Positions 34,354 through 44,926 of a stretch of 64,000 nt of DNA are shown piece after piece. Both the position numbers and the translations under genes were made by a program. Position 1 is the stretch's first letter; each line of letters starts with the position of its first letter. Under the pieces are notes generated by a model. It saw only the letters and a list, made by a program, of their open reading frames with translations, was not told the origin of the DNA and searched no databases. Origin of the DNA: Erythroxylum novogranatense (Eukaryota > Streptophyta > Magnoliopsida > Malpighiales > Erythroxylaceae); NCBI GenBank assembly GCA_029891385.1, contig CM057230.1:52617414-52681413 (forward strand), given 5' to 3'.

Positions 34354-35214
34354 TTGAAAGTCAAGCTTATTAAAGAAAGCTAACCTGTCAGGAGTAGCAG
34401 CTCTATAATCATCAGAGAAACACCAAAAAGTTTTCTGAAGGATGAAGGAAACAAACCATACCCCACACAGATAACAAGGCAGAAGTACACTATTTTACCA
34501 ATCACAGAGAGAACTGTGATCAAGGTTATGCCTAACATTCAACCAAGACCTTTCATTGTTCGCAATGAGGAAAAAGGGAAGGAGAAACTGTATCCGGAAG
34601 GAATAACAAATGATCTTACAGAAGAACAGATCAAAACTGAAGTGAGAAACATTAATGAAGCATGTTATCCAGTCCAGCAGAAAGGAACCTATGTTTCCCA
34701 CTACATTTCAAAAGCATCAGGAAGCAAGTGTGGTCAGCGAACTACTGACAACTCCTTTCAGGTAGTTGGAAGACTTTCAGAAGGGTAGTATAGATCCATT
34801 CGGATTGGAGACCAAAGCTACTCAATAGAGTCACTTGTGCATCTCATTATGCACATTAGACCCTTGCAAACTGTGTCTTCAATTGAAGATGTTCTACACC
34901 TATTTGGAAGACAAGTTCCACGACTAACCAGTCCTGATGAACTTGATCTCCTGAAACCGAACTTATCTGTCCAACCTCCTACCTTTACAATAACTGAATC
35001 AGGTGTTATATCTTCAGACGCATATACTACGATCGTTAGTGTTGAAGAAGTACAACAAAAGCATGATGAAGATATTGAAGATAAAGTTGATAATCTGTGT
35101 GCTTCTGTGGATGACTTGTATAAAGAAGTAGAGCATATTCGAAAAGATATCAAGTCACTCCGCACTGAAATGAGAGAAATGTTTTTTGAAGTCATAAAGC
35201 ATTTGCGGAAATGA
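34354..35214 (+). pseudogene. Envelope-like ORF of Sirevirus A, part 3
   Basis: After the ttgaa duplication the ORF continues through TILPITERTVIKVMPNIQPR and KLYPEGITNDLTEEQIK to a TAG near 34786. It then runs from 34837 (RPLQTVSSIEDVLHLFGRQ, PNLSVQPPTFTI) to a C-terminal heptad-like segment ending EVIKHLRK with TGA at 35212. The C-terminus is predicted coiled coil by eye. Homologous to 55882-56558. Confidence 0.8.
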
Positions 35215-35407
35215 TCATTTTGATCAATAACAAATAGGGGGAGAAAGGAGAAAAGGAGAAAGAAATGACAAAGATAGGGGGAGAACAAGAAGAGAAGAAA
35301 AGATCAGAAGAAGAAGAAGAAGAAGATTTTTGGATACAATTTTTTTTATTTTGGCTACAATTTTTTTGTATTCTATGATTACTTGTTATCATAAAAAAGG
35401 AGGAGTT
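35215..35407 (+). other. 3' noncoding region and polypurine tracts of Sirevirus A
   Basis: Contains AATAGGGGGAGAAAGG (35234) and GATAGGGGGAGAACAAG (35273). The tract AAAAAAGGAGGAGTT at 35393-35407 lies directly before the 3' LTR, in the polypurine tract position. A GAA/GAAG-rich run lies between them. Confidence 0.6.
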
Positions 35408-36378
35408 TGTTACGTCAAAATGAATTTATGATTAACAATTTTGATAAAGACCAAATAATAATATAGTTGAAAGTGAGACGGAAGCTGAATATGAGACGAT
35501 ACAAAATGAGACGGAAGCTAAAAATGAGACGGAAGCTGAAAATGAGACGCAAAAATGAGACGGAAGCGGACATCAAAATGAGATGGAAGGAAATGAGACG
35601 CAAAAATGAGACGGAAGCAAAAATGAAACGGAAGCGGAAAGCAAAATGAAACGAAAGAAAAATGAGACGAAACGAAGCAAAATGAGACGAAAGAATCGAA
35701 GACGAAGACCAGATACTACGTCGGATGATAAATCAGTTTGAGTTAGTTACAGAACTCAACTGAATAACCATTTCTTTAAAGATCAAGAAACAAGAAGAAA
35801 GAAGTAGTTATCAAGAAGCAGTTGAAGATGAAGGCTATAAATACGAGTTGGAGTCGAAGACTGAAAGAGTTAGTGATTTTGTCAGTGATATTCAAAAGCT
35901 AAAAATCTTACTCATTGTCCTAAACTTAGAGCTACCATTGTCTGTAACAAAGCTCGAAATATCTTTCAGTATGATGAAGAAAAGTTGATAGCCTTAAAAG
36001 GCTAAGTCTGAAAAGAATACTTATTGTAAGAGACCTGAAGAGGCTCGGTGAAAAGAATACTTGTATCTTTTTGAAGTATAGTGAAATCTCAGAAAGAATT
36101 CTGAGGACTGGACGTAGCCCACGATTTGGGGTAAACCAGTATAAAATTACTATGTCGATTCTTACTCTCAACTCTCAACTCTCAACTTTGAATTTTTATA
36201 CTTCATAATACTGTTTTTCAATCGTTTGAGAAAGGAAGTTTTGTTTTAAAAGAAGTTTGTTTAAAAAGGGGATTGATTTTTAAAAAGGATACACAATTCA
36301 AATCCCCCCCCCCCCTCCCCCTTCTTGTGCGTTTTGTATATTGAATATAAAGTTTATACTAACGTGTGATTCACTTCA
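35408..36378 (+). repeat. 3' LTR of Sirevirus A
   Basis: TGTTACGTCAAAATGAA ... GATTCACTTCA, followed by the attag duplication. The minisatellite lies at 35470-35700, and an expanded C tract at about 36304-36321 is longer than in the 5' LTR. Confidence 0.92.
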
Positions 36379-38237
36379 ATTAGTAGCAGTGCTAACTCCC
36401 TTAGGTGAATTTCCTATATACAGGGAAAAAAACTTTAATGCTTTATTTTAATTAAAATTAAATACTCTAATTATAATTAAAGTAAAACTCTAATTATAAT
36501 TATAATTTAATAATAAAATCAAATATCATCATTGGAGTTTCTTAAACTTCACAATTAAGTCCATTATAATTGAAATTGATCTTTCTCTTTTAACTTTTCT
36601 TTATATGTGACACATTAGGTTCCTAATATATTAGCAATGATCATAAATTCTAATTCATAATTAGAATTAGATAAATTAAAATCATTTTAATTTATCTTTA
36701 ATTAAATAATTTATAATTATAGATCAAGATTAACATCTAAAGAACATATCACGACCATTTAAATATTAGGAATGTCAAATTGATTTGACTTAACCCGTAT
36801 ATATATGGTTATAATGTATAATTTAATCATTTTGTCATCTAATGTTCTAATTGGATACAATATGAATATAATGTCTCTTGTTTTAAATCAAATTAAAAAT
36901 TTATAATCATATATCAAGATTAATGTCTAACATATCATGACTATCCGAATATTTGAAAAGTCAAAGTGGTTTGACTTAACTTGTCTATACATAATTATGA
37001 TACATAATTTAATCATTTTTTATTCAATTTTCTAATTAGATGAATATTTATATAATGTCTACTCTTTTATATCCAATCATGTTTCTTCTTGCTAACTAGT
37101 AATTAATTTATAATTAATATTTGAAAATGTCTTTCAAATGTCAATTTTAGCTAGAGAATTATTAAAATTACAATTAATCAAGAACAATAGAATATTCTTT
37201 CTAATTGCTTTAAATGATATATTTTTTAATTGATTCGCTCAACTATCTCTATAAGATTTAGGGAGTGCTTGATTGATGAGTTTGGGAAGGGCTTAATGGG
37301 TAAGGAATGAAAAATGACTAGTTGGTTGTTGATTATCATTATAAGGACAATAGTTTGATATCCCAATTTTGGAGAATCCTCCATACCCTCCATTTGATAA
37401 AGAAATGAAACTCATTCTTTAATAGTGATTCTTTTTAAAAATCTTTTAATATTAATTAAATACAATTAATTAATTAAAATATAATTAATTACAATTATGA
37501 AGATCTCACATGGAATACGATGGTAATCTCAAGTTTAACGATTAAATAACCATCATAATAAAAAAATTTACAGACACATAAATAATATTTTATTTGAGAT
37601 CCTCATAATTGAGTCCATTAAGTAAACTTTTCTCTAATTTGTTTAAATATGTTCATATTTTAATTCATAAAATAAATTACTTCCTTGTAAGAAAGAAAAC
37701 TGACATGTTGTTATTTTATTGTTTCACCAATATAACGATCTAGTGAGACTATAACTAAAATAATTTAAAATTAGTAAATAAATACATGTTGAATCTCATA
37801 ATTATAATATAATTGTAATTTTAATTACATACTAATTATTCTTAAAATTTTATCTTTAGTATTAAAAATCAGATATAATTAATAAAATAAATAAAGATTT
37901 TTATTAATCAAAATAATAATATTACTGCAAGGGTATAAACTAATCATATATCTCACTAATTAATTCCAAAATCACGGACAAGCAAGGCATATGCTCCAAT
38001 CCTTGTTTAATACATACAAGCACGGCCAACAAGTAGCAAAACAAGTTCAATAAGGAGATACCGTGGCAAATCTGCAGAAGCCCAACACAACAAATGAAAA
38101 TTAAGCCGAGGATGAAGATACAAAATAATTCAACGACCAAAACCCAGTACTTAGAATCATACTAAAAGTCAGATCTTGGACCAATCCACAACTCCTATAT
38201 ATCCCAGAAGAAAACCCAGTCTCAAAAATCGTTGGAA
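36379..38237. other. AT-rich intergenic DNA downstream of PSRP3
   Basis: No gene or clear transposon. It contains a diverged tandem duplication (36711-37085) and long runs of A/T. The stretch 37261-37400 looks less AT-rich but shows no coding signal. The part next to 38237 is probably the 3' untranslated region of the minus-strand PSRP3 gene; no clear polyadenylation signal was chosen. Confidence 0.6.
36711..37085. repeat. Diverged tandem duplication, about 188-bp unit
   Basis: Units 36711-36900 and 36901-37085 share in order TTTATAATYAT, ATCAAGATTAA, 'catatcacgac/catatcatgac', 'gtttgacttaac/atttgacttaac', 'ataatttaatcattttt' and 'atataatgtct'. Identity by eye is about 75%. Confidence 0.7.
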
Positions 38238-38869
38238 TCATGAAGAGGTAATACCCCCACTTTGCTGCCACAAATTGATGATATCAGTAGCCTGATTAAG
38301 AAGTATGATCATCTTCTTCTGGGATATCCATGGCTTACTCTCTAGAGCAGCTTTAAGCTCTTCCCAAGCGTCCTTTCTCGGCCAAAAGAAGTACGGACTT
38401 AAAGGTACAGAACCATGTCCTGGTATTACCTGATCAAGAGCTAGCCCAATGTTCTTCTCCATCCATATGAACTTCAATACCAGTCTTGGCTTCTCCACTT
38501 TCTTCACTGTAATCTCAGTTGTCTGCAAAAGCCCAAGAAGCTCCGTAACCGAAACACTGTACAAAACAAAAATGAATGTTAGAGGATTTAAAGTCCACGG
38601 ACCTCAGTTCCTTCATCGGAGATGGGTTGGTCAGCTTCCATGGATGGTGGTGAGTTAGATTCGGATGTAAGAGTTGCAGGCACTGCAAAAGGAGCGAGTC
38701 TCTGATTTCTCGGAAGGAGGTTGTTTCTGTGCTGAAAACTGGATTGAGGAATCAAATTGAGCTTGGAAGAGATGGAAAAAGAGGTATGGAAACATTTGAG
38801 TGTGGGATTTTGAAAACAGATTACGGGGAATGTTAAGAAATTGTTGATAGTTGATGGAAATATTGTCAT
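38238..38869 (-). CDS. PSRP3: Chloroplast 30S ribosomal protein 3 (PSRP3/Ycf65 family)
   Basis: Nuclear gene for the plastid-specific small-subunit protein PSRP3. Exons on the minus strand are 38603-38869 (89 codons) and 38238-38522 (94 codons plus stop), with an 80-bp intron: donor GAG/GTCCGT, acceptor TTTTGCAG/AC. Exon 1 encodes a Ser/Thr/Asn-rich, acid-poor N-terminus ([14 protein letters not shown]...) typical of a chloroplast transit peptide. Exon 2 holds the family core: [57 protein letters not shown]. An upstream in-frame ATG (38980) exists, but its extension is unlike a transit peptide. An alternative acceptor CGGAG/CT would give a 62-bp intron. The reading frame looks intact. It acts in plastid ribosomes. 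Sirevirus B sits just upstream of the start codon. Confidence 0.92.
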
Positions 38870-38995
38870 TGTTTTGTGGGCAGAGAGTAAGACTTTCCAG
38901 AGCGTAATAGTCTCGGTACTGTACTCGCTCGCCTGCCTAGTTTTGGATAAGGCATTGAAGGGCCTTCTAAGGGAACGCAAAATTTGGGGTGAAAG
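38870..38995 (-). promoter_or_regulatory. Truncated 5' flank of PSRP3
   Basis: Only 126 bp of original upstream DNA remain before the Sirevirus. It includes an AAGGCCCTT-type element (38958-38967) that resembles promoter elements common in plant ribosomal-protein genes, and the left gaaag duplication (38991-38995). The rest of the former upstream flank starts at 57712, where TATA-like CTTATAAG occurs at 57739-57748 in gene orientation. Whether the insertion is in the promoter or the 5' untranslated region is not resolved. Confidence 0.6.
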
Positions 38996-39010
38996 TGTTG
39001 AGTCAAATTG

Positions 39011-39014
<4 letters not shown>

Positions 39015-39067
<53 letters not shown>
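39015..39067. repeat. (TA)n microsatellite in Sirevirus B 5' LTR
   Basis: About 26 TA units. The sister LTR has six at 56799-56810. Since the two LTRs were identical at insertion, this records rapid expansion or contraction. Confidence 0.95.
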
Positions 39068-39070
<3 letters not shown>

Positions 39071-39081
39071 TTTATGAATAA

Positions 39082-39290
39082 TAAAGAAGTTGAAAAGTAC
39101 GCAGAATGAAAAGCAGACACAGATTAAAAAGCAGACGCAGAAATGAAAAAACAGATGAAGTTGAAAAGCAGACGCAGAATGAAATGCAGACGCAGAAATA
39201 AAAAACAGACGGAATTGAAAAGCAGATGCAAAATAAAAAGCAGACGCATAATTCAAAAGTAGACAAAGAAAGAAAAGCTGACGCAAGAGT
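39082..39290 (+). repeat. AAAAGCAGACGCAGAAT minisatellite in Sirevirus LTR
   Basis: Loose tandem repeats of a roughly 17-18 bp unit, GAAAAGCAGACGCAGAAT, in the position occupied by AAATGAGACGGAAGC repeats in Sirevirus A. The shared core is AGACG(G/C)A. The copy in the 3' LTR is 56828-57031. Confidence 0.82.
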
Positions 39291-39932
39291 CGGTTCAAGT
39301 TAGTTACAGAACTCAACTGATTAACCGTTTCTTTCAAGATTCAAGATTCAAGATTCAAGCAAGACTCAAGCGATTCTGATGCGAAAGCTATAAATATGAG
39401 TCGAAGTCGAAGATTGCAAAGTTAGTTGACTTACGTATACATGAACGAAAAAAAACTTGTTTGTGAGATTATTGTGCGGATTAGCTAAGAGCTAGTATTA
39501 TTGTAACAGAGTTCAAACACTTTTGTAAGAAAGTAGATGAGATAACTGCAGAGGCTAAGAGAGTAAGAATCTTGAGTGTAGAGACCAAGAGGCTCGGAAA
39601 GAATACTTATAACGTTGAAGAAAGTGAAATCTCAAAAGACTTCGAGGACTAGACGTAGCGCGATTTGGGGTGAACCAAAGATAAAGCTAGCGTGTCGACT
39701 TCTCTCTACTCTCTCTCTTTAAGTTCAAAGTTTTGTTATTACTTAAATTTCAAAACAAGTTTTCAAAGTTTTGATTAATTCGAACTTACCAAAGTTTCTG
39801 TGAAAAGAACTTGTTTTAACAAAACGATTTGAAATATTTTTTTTTAAAGGGGAATACACAATTCAACCCCCCCTTCTTGTGCATTCATATATCGTATTAT
39901 AAGTATTGTAATAACGTGTGATTTACTTCAAT

Positions 39933-39944
39933 TGGTATCAGAGC
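39933..39944 (+). other. Primer binding site of Sirevirus B
   Basis: TGGTATCAGAGC two bases after the 5' LTR. Confidence 0.93.
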
Positions 39945-39987
39945 TTGGTATCCAAGGATCACTGTAGCAAAGTGTGGATCAAAGATA

Positions 39988-41620
39988 ATGGCAGATTCAC
40001 ATATATACATTGCATAAGGTGCCTCAGTCACTAGACCTTCAGCATTCAACGGAGAAGACTATCATTATTAGAAAAATAGAATGCGGCTGTTCATAGAATC
40101 TACTCATGTCGATCTTTGGAATGTGATAAAGAATGGACCATATACACCAGTAGATGAAGATAGAAATCTTATTCCACGGATCAGATCGACGGCTGACCAA
40201 AAGGCGAGAATTCAGTTGAACTCTAAGACGAAATTTTTCTTGACATGTTCCCGAAAGGTGAGTGAGTATGACAAAGTCCACGGATGCGACAATCGCAAGG
40301 AGATGTGGGACACATTGTCCATCGCTTCACGAAAGCACAAACCAAGTCAAAGAATCCAAGATAAGCATTCTCAGGCACCAAGACGAAGCTTTTCAAGATG
40401 AAGAAGAAGAATCTATTGATCAAATGTTTGGAAGATTTCAAACAATCGTCAATAGATTGAAAGCCCTTGGAAGAACGTACAATAACCAAGATCACGTACG
40501 AAAGATCTTAAGAAGTCTTCCGAAGAGGTAGAAACCAAAAGTTACGGCGGTGCAAGAAGCTAAGGATTTGAGCGTGCTAAAGCTTGACGAGTTGCTTGGA
40601 TCACTGAAGATTCATAAAGTAGAGCTCGATGCTGAAGACAAGCCCAAACGAGACAAGTCAATAGCATTGAAGGCCGAAAAGAAGAATCACAAGACTCAAA
40701 GAAGGAGAAAGTCATTGAAAGCATTAAAGATTGAAGAATCAAAGAATGATAACTCAAGTGAATCAGAACAAGAGTCAAGTGATGAAGATGACGAATTATC
40801 TTTCATTTCCTGAAAGATAAGACGGATGTGGAAGAAGAAGTCCAAAGGAAGTCAGCTCTTCAAGAAGAATTGCAAAGATGATGGTAAAGTAGAAAAGACA
40901 TCTATCATATGCTACGAGTGTAATCAACCTGGACATTACAAGTCTGAATGTCCTACTCTAAAGAAGAAACCAAAGAAGAGTAGAGAAGGCAAGAAAAGCA
41001 TGATGGCAACTTGGGAAGATCTAGATTCATCAGAGTCAGATACAAGTTTCGAGACATCTGAACATGCGAATATCTTCCTAGTAGCCAAGGAAGAAAGTGA
41101 TGAGGAGGTAACTTCTGAATACGATAACTTGCATGATGCCTATTCAGAACTATTAGAGGATTCTCATGCTATTCTGAAACAATATAAATTGTTAAAAAAG
41201 AAGTATGTAGAAAACCTTAAACATACAGAAGAAATAAAGAGAGAAAATATCTGCTTAAAGAAACAAATAGAGGAGAAAAAGAAAGTTGTAGATAAATCTG
41301 ATGAGATCAATCAGTTGAAGCTTCGAATTAAGAGTCTTTCATCTGATTTAGCTACCTTCATTGAGAGTACAAAGAAAATGAATGAGATGCTAGGAAAATG
41401 TAGACATCCGAGTGATAAAACAGGATTAGGATTTACGGGTAATAAGTCTCATCATCATAGAAAGCCTTTTTCTCAAAATAAAAGGTATCAAAGGACTCAT
41501 TATGTACATATTACTAACCAGAAAGGACCCAAGAAAATATGGGTACCAAAAAGTAAAATAGTTTCTCCTGCAGATATCCTTCCTTGGAAGATGCAACAAG
41601 CATCATTGGTATTTAGACAG
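39988..41620 (+). pseudogene. gag of Sirevirus B
   Basis: ATG at 39988 (MADSHIYIA) with a stop nine codons later and a TAG replacing Trp at 40069 (DYHY*KNRMRL). The UBN2-type region includes MRLFIESTHVDLWNVIK and KEMWDTLS, then after a shift IDQMFGRFQTIVN and KILRSLPKR, ending at another TAG-for-Trp at 40529. It continues with a Lys/Glu-rich segment, the CCHC knuckle CYECNQPGHYKSECP (about 40912-40956) and a coiled-coil stretch around 41150-41400. Length is typical of the large Sirevirus gag. Confidence 0.88.
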
Positions 41621-44600
41621 TAGTTGCTCGCGACATATGACGGGAAGAAGGTCTATATTCCTAGATCTTCATTATAAGAAGGGAGGATTGGTGACTTTCG
41701 GAGACAACCAGAAGGGCAAGATAATTGGAATCGGTAAAATAGGTAAAGATTCCTTTGCATGCATAGATAATATACTGCTTGTTGATGGTCTGAAACACAA
41801 TTTGATTAGTGTCAGTCAATTGTGTGATTATGGTTTCTTAGTCACATTCAATCAAAATCTTTGTGAAGTCAGAAACAAAGATGGGTCTATATTCTTTTTT
41901 GCCAAGAGGAGAAATAATCTTTATAAAATTGATTTAGAAGAGTTTCAAAATCAAAATGTTTCACGCTTTCTATCTTCTGAAGGAGAAAGACTAATCTGTC
42001 ATAAAAAGCTAGGTCATATCTCTTTTAAAAACATTTCAAAGTTGGCAAAATATGATTTGGTAAGAGGTTTACCAAAAATGAGTTTCGACAAAGAATCTTT
42101 CTGTGAAAGTTGTTTGAAAGGGAAACAAGTTAAAACATCGTTTTCTTCTAAAAATTTTGTAACATCTTCTAGACCTTTAGAGTTGTTACATATGGATTTA
42201 TTTAGTCCAACTAGGACAATAAGTCTTGGCGGAAAGAAATATGGACTTGTTATTGTTGATGACTTTACTAGGTTTTGTTGGATATTATTTTTGTCACACA
42301 AAGATGAGTCTTTTAAGTGTTTTAGGATCCTTTCCAGAAAGTTACAAATTAAAAAAGGAGTACCTATAGCCAGTATCAGAAATGATCATGGTGGAGAGTT
42401 TGAAAATGAGAAGTGTAGATTATTTTATGAGGAGAATGAAATTTTCCATAATTTCTCTGCTCCTAGGACCCCACAGCAGAATGGAGTTGTTGAAAGGAAG
42501 AACAGGACGATTCAAGAGATGGCAAGGACTATGTTGTGTGAGATGAATCTTCCTAAGTACTTACAGGGTAAGTCGTGAATACAGCGTGCTATATTCAGAA
42601 TAGAATACTGTTGCGACCTCTATTGAAGAAGACTCCTAATGAGTTATGGAATGGAAGGAGACCGAACATATCTTACTTTCATTTATTCGGTTGCAAGTGC
42701 TCTATTATGAATACAAAGGAGTTGTTGGATAAGTTCGATTCAAAGATCTATTCAGGAATTTTTCTAGGCTACTCATCATCATCTAAGGCATTTCGGGTAT
42801 ATAACCTTATCTCAAAGACAGTTGAGGAAACCATTCGTGTCAAGTTTGATGATCGTTCCCAACCCTATAAGGAAGATGACATGGAGAGTGAAGGTCTTCA
42901 AAGAATTTAGATGATACAACAGAAACTCCATCATCAGGAACTAAAGTAGACAAGGTTGAGGATATTCCAGAAACTATTGAATTAAAAAGAGATTGGAAAT
43001 ATAGGAGTTCTCATCCAGAAGAGCTAATTATCAGGGAGACCTCAGAAGGAATTAGAACAAGGTCCAAATTCAGAGAGAAGCTAATGTGGCTTTCATCTAT
43101 GAAATAAAGCCTAAGAAGATTGAGGAAGCTCTTCAGGACGAAGCTTGGGTTTTAGCCATGCAAGAGGAGCTGAATCAGTTTACTAGGAATAATGTTTGGT
43201 CCTTAGTTCCAAAACCCTCGAAGAAATCCATTATAGGAACCAGATGGGTTTTTAAGAATAAGTTAGACGAATCAGGAAGAGTGAGTCGGAATAAAGCTAG
43301 ATTAGTAGCGCAAGGCTATAATCAGCAAGAAACAAATAGACTACAATGAGACATATGCTCCAGTAGCAAGACTTGAAGCTATTAGGATATTGCTAGCATA
43401 TGCTGTTTTTCATTATATAAAGCTTTTTCAGATGAATGTGAAGAGCGCTTTTCTGAATGGTTTTATAGACGAAGAGGTGTATGTTAAGCAACCTCCTAGT
43501 TTTGAGGATGTTAGGAATCCAGATCATGTCTATAGACTTCATAAAGCTTTATACGGCCTGAAGTAAGCTCCTAGAGCTTGGTATGATCGTCTAAGTACTT
43601 TTCTCTTAGAGAGTGGGTTTAGTAGAGGTCAAGTTGATAAGACGCTTTTTTAGAAAGGATTATGAGAATGAGTTTATTTTAGTACAAATCTATGTTGATG
43701 ATATTATATTTGGTGCTACCTCAAAGAAGTTATGTATGAGTTTTGAGAGTCTGATGAAAAATGAGTTTGAGATGAGTATGATGGGTGACCTAAAATTCTT
43801 TCTTGGGTTGCAAGTAAAGCAAACCGAAGAGAAAATCTTTATCCATCAACAAAAATATCTGAAAGAATTGTTGTGTAAATTTGATATGAATAATGTAAAG
43901 CCTATGGCGACTCTGATGCATCCTTCGAACCTTTTTTCGAAAGATGAATTTGGTAAGAAGGTGGATCAAACTCTGTATAGAGGGATGATCGACTCTTTAC
44001 TTTATCTTACAAACAAGCGCACACGATATTCATTAGGTGTATGCTTGTGTGCAAGGTTTCAGGCTGATCCTAGAGAATCTCATTTTATTGCTATTAAAAG
44101 GATTATGAGATATCTCACAGGTACTACTGATCTTTGCTTAATGTTTGAGAAAGGTAAAGATTTCAGGTTAATTGGATCTTGCGATGCAGACTATGCCGGA
44201 GATAGAATTGAAAGGAAGAGCACTAGTGGAGGATGTCACTTTCTTGGATCAAACCTAGTTTCCTGTTCAAGCAAGAGACAAAGCTCAATCGCCCTATCAA
44301 CTGCCGAAGCCGAGTACATGTTTGCTGCAAGCTGTTGTTCACAAACATTGTAGATTAAATATCAACTGGAAGATTATTCAGTTCAAGAAAAGGAGATCCC
44401 AATCTATTGTGCAACACCAGTGCCATCAATCTATCAAAGAACCCAATACAGCATTCGAGAGTAAAGCATATCGAAGTTAGACGTCATTTCTTGAGAGACT
44501 ACGTTCAGAGAAAGGTGGTGAGACTGCAGTTCATTTAAACAGAGAATCAATGGGCAGACATCTTCACTAAACCATTGAGTGAAGAACGGCTCAAGGAAAT

Positions 44601-44646
44601 CAGACGGAACCTTAACATGGTTATGTTAAGTGACCAGTCAGGCTAA
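41600..44646 (+). pseudogene. pol of Sirevirus B (PR, IN, RT, RNase H)
   Basis: Protease motif WYLDSSCSRHMTG near 41608: DSG has become DSS, likely inactive. Integrase has the HHCC finger (CHKKLGH ... CESCLKGKQ) and an intact D-D-E set (HMDLFSP, RNDHGGEF, QQNGVVERKN). Frameshifts near 42576, 42910, 43075 and 43340. RT has GTRWVFKNKLDE, the catalytic QIYVDDIIFGAT (43683-43720) and LKFFLGLQVKQ; RNase H has SCDADYAGDRIERKSTSG. Stops at 43564 and 44351 fall at the same codons as in Sirevirus A. Ends NMVMLSDQSG with TAA at 44644. Confidence 0.92.
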
Positions 44647-44926
44647 GAGATCGTCAAAGTTAACACGGCGTCAGAAACAGTGGTTTACAGCTGGTAACTT
44701 CCCTCACAAGGAAGTTGTGGAGGGAAAGTTTCATAGTCTTGAGGATCTCAATGATTCTAGAACACACCTGATAAGACCCTTCGAGTAGTCTAAAATTAAA
44801 ATTATTACGATTACTCTCAAACACAGACATTTCATCTCTCTCTCTCTAAAAACTCTTGCAATCAACTTTACCTTTGAAGAACAGCTTACCAGAGCCAGTT
44901 TCTATTCAGAATCAATGGAGTCAGCT

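Larger units (their letters stand above)
13586..36378 (+). mobile_element. Sirevirus A (Ty1/copia, SIRE type), multiply interrupted
   Basis: LTRs 13586-14494 and 35408-36378 are flanked by a perfect attag duplication (13581-13585, 36379-36383). The original element holds gag, pol and a third, envelope-like ORF, the typical Sirevirus order. It was later invaded by a gypsy element (14991-25331) and two elements now reduced to solo LTRs. About 2.2 kb of the Sirevirus (gag C-terminus to mid integrase, judged from Sirevirus B) is missing at the gypsy insertion. All ORFs are broken. Confidence 0.9.
38996..39930 (+). repeat. 5' LTR of Sirevirus B
   Basis: TGTTGAGTCAAATTGAG ... GTGATTTACTTCA. It has a 53-bp TA run at 39015-39067 (12 bp in the 3' LTR), the minisatellite 39082-39290, and the U5 tract TTCAACCCCCCCTTCTTG near 39863-39881. 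Confidence 0.93.

Noticed and set aside
34818..35288. 156-codon minus-strand ORF
   Set aside because: Antisense of the envelope-like ORF C-terminus; composition is Ser-rich and lacks homology.
37261..37400. Possible MITE or hAT remnant
   Set aside because: No convincing terminal inverted repeats or target duplication found by eye.
38588..38980. Using the upstream ATG at 38980 as PSRP3 start
   Set aside because: It adds an Arg-rich stretch unlike a transit peptide; the ATG at 38869 starts a typical one. It is not fully excluded.
39014..39337. Long Phe/Cys/Ser-rich minus-strand ORFs here and at 56740-57033
   Set aside because: They are translations of the Sirevirus LTR minisatellite and TA run; no protein homology and no conservation of frame.
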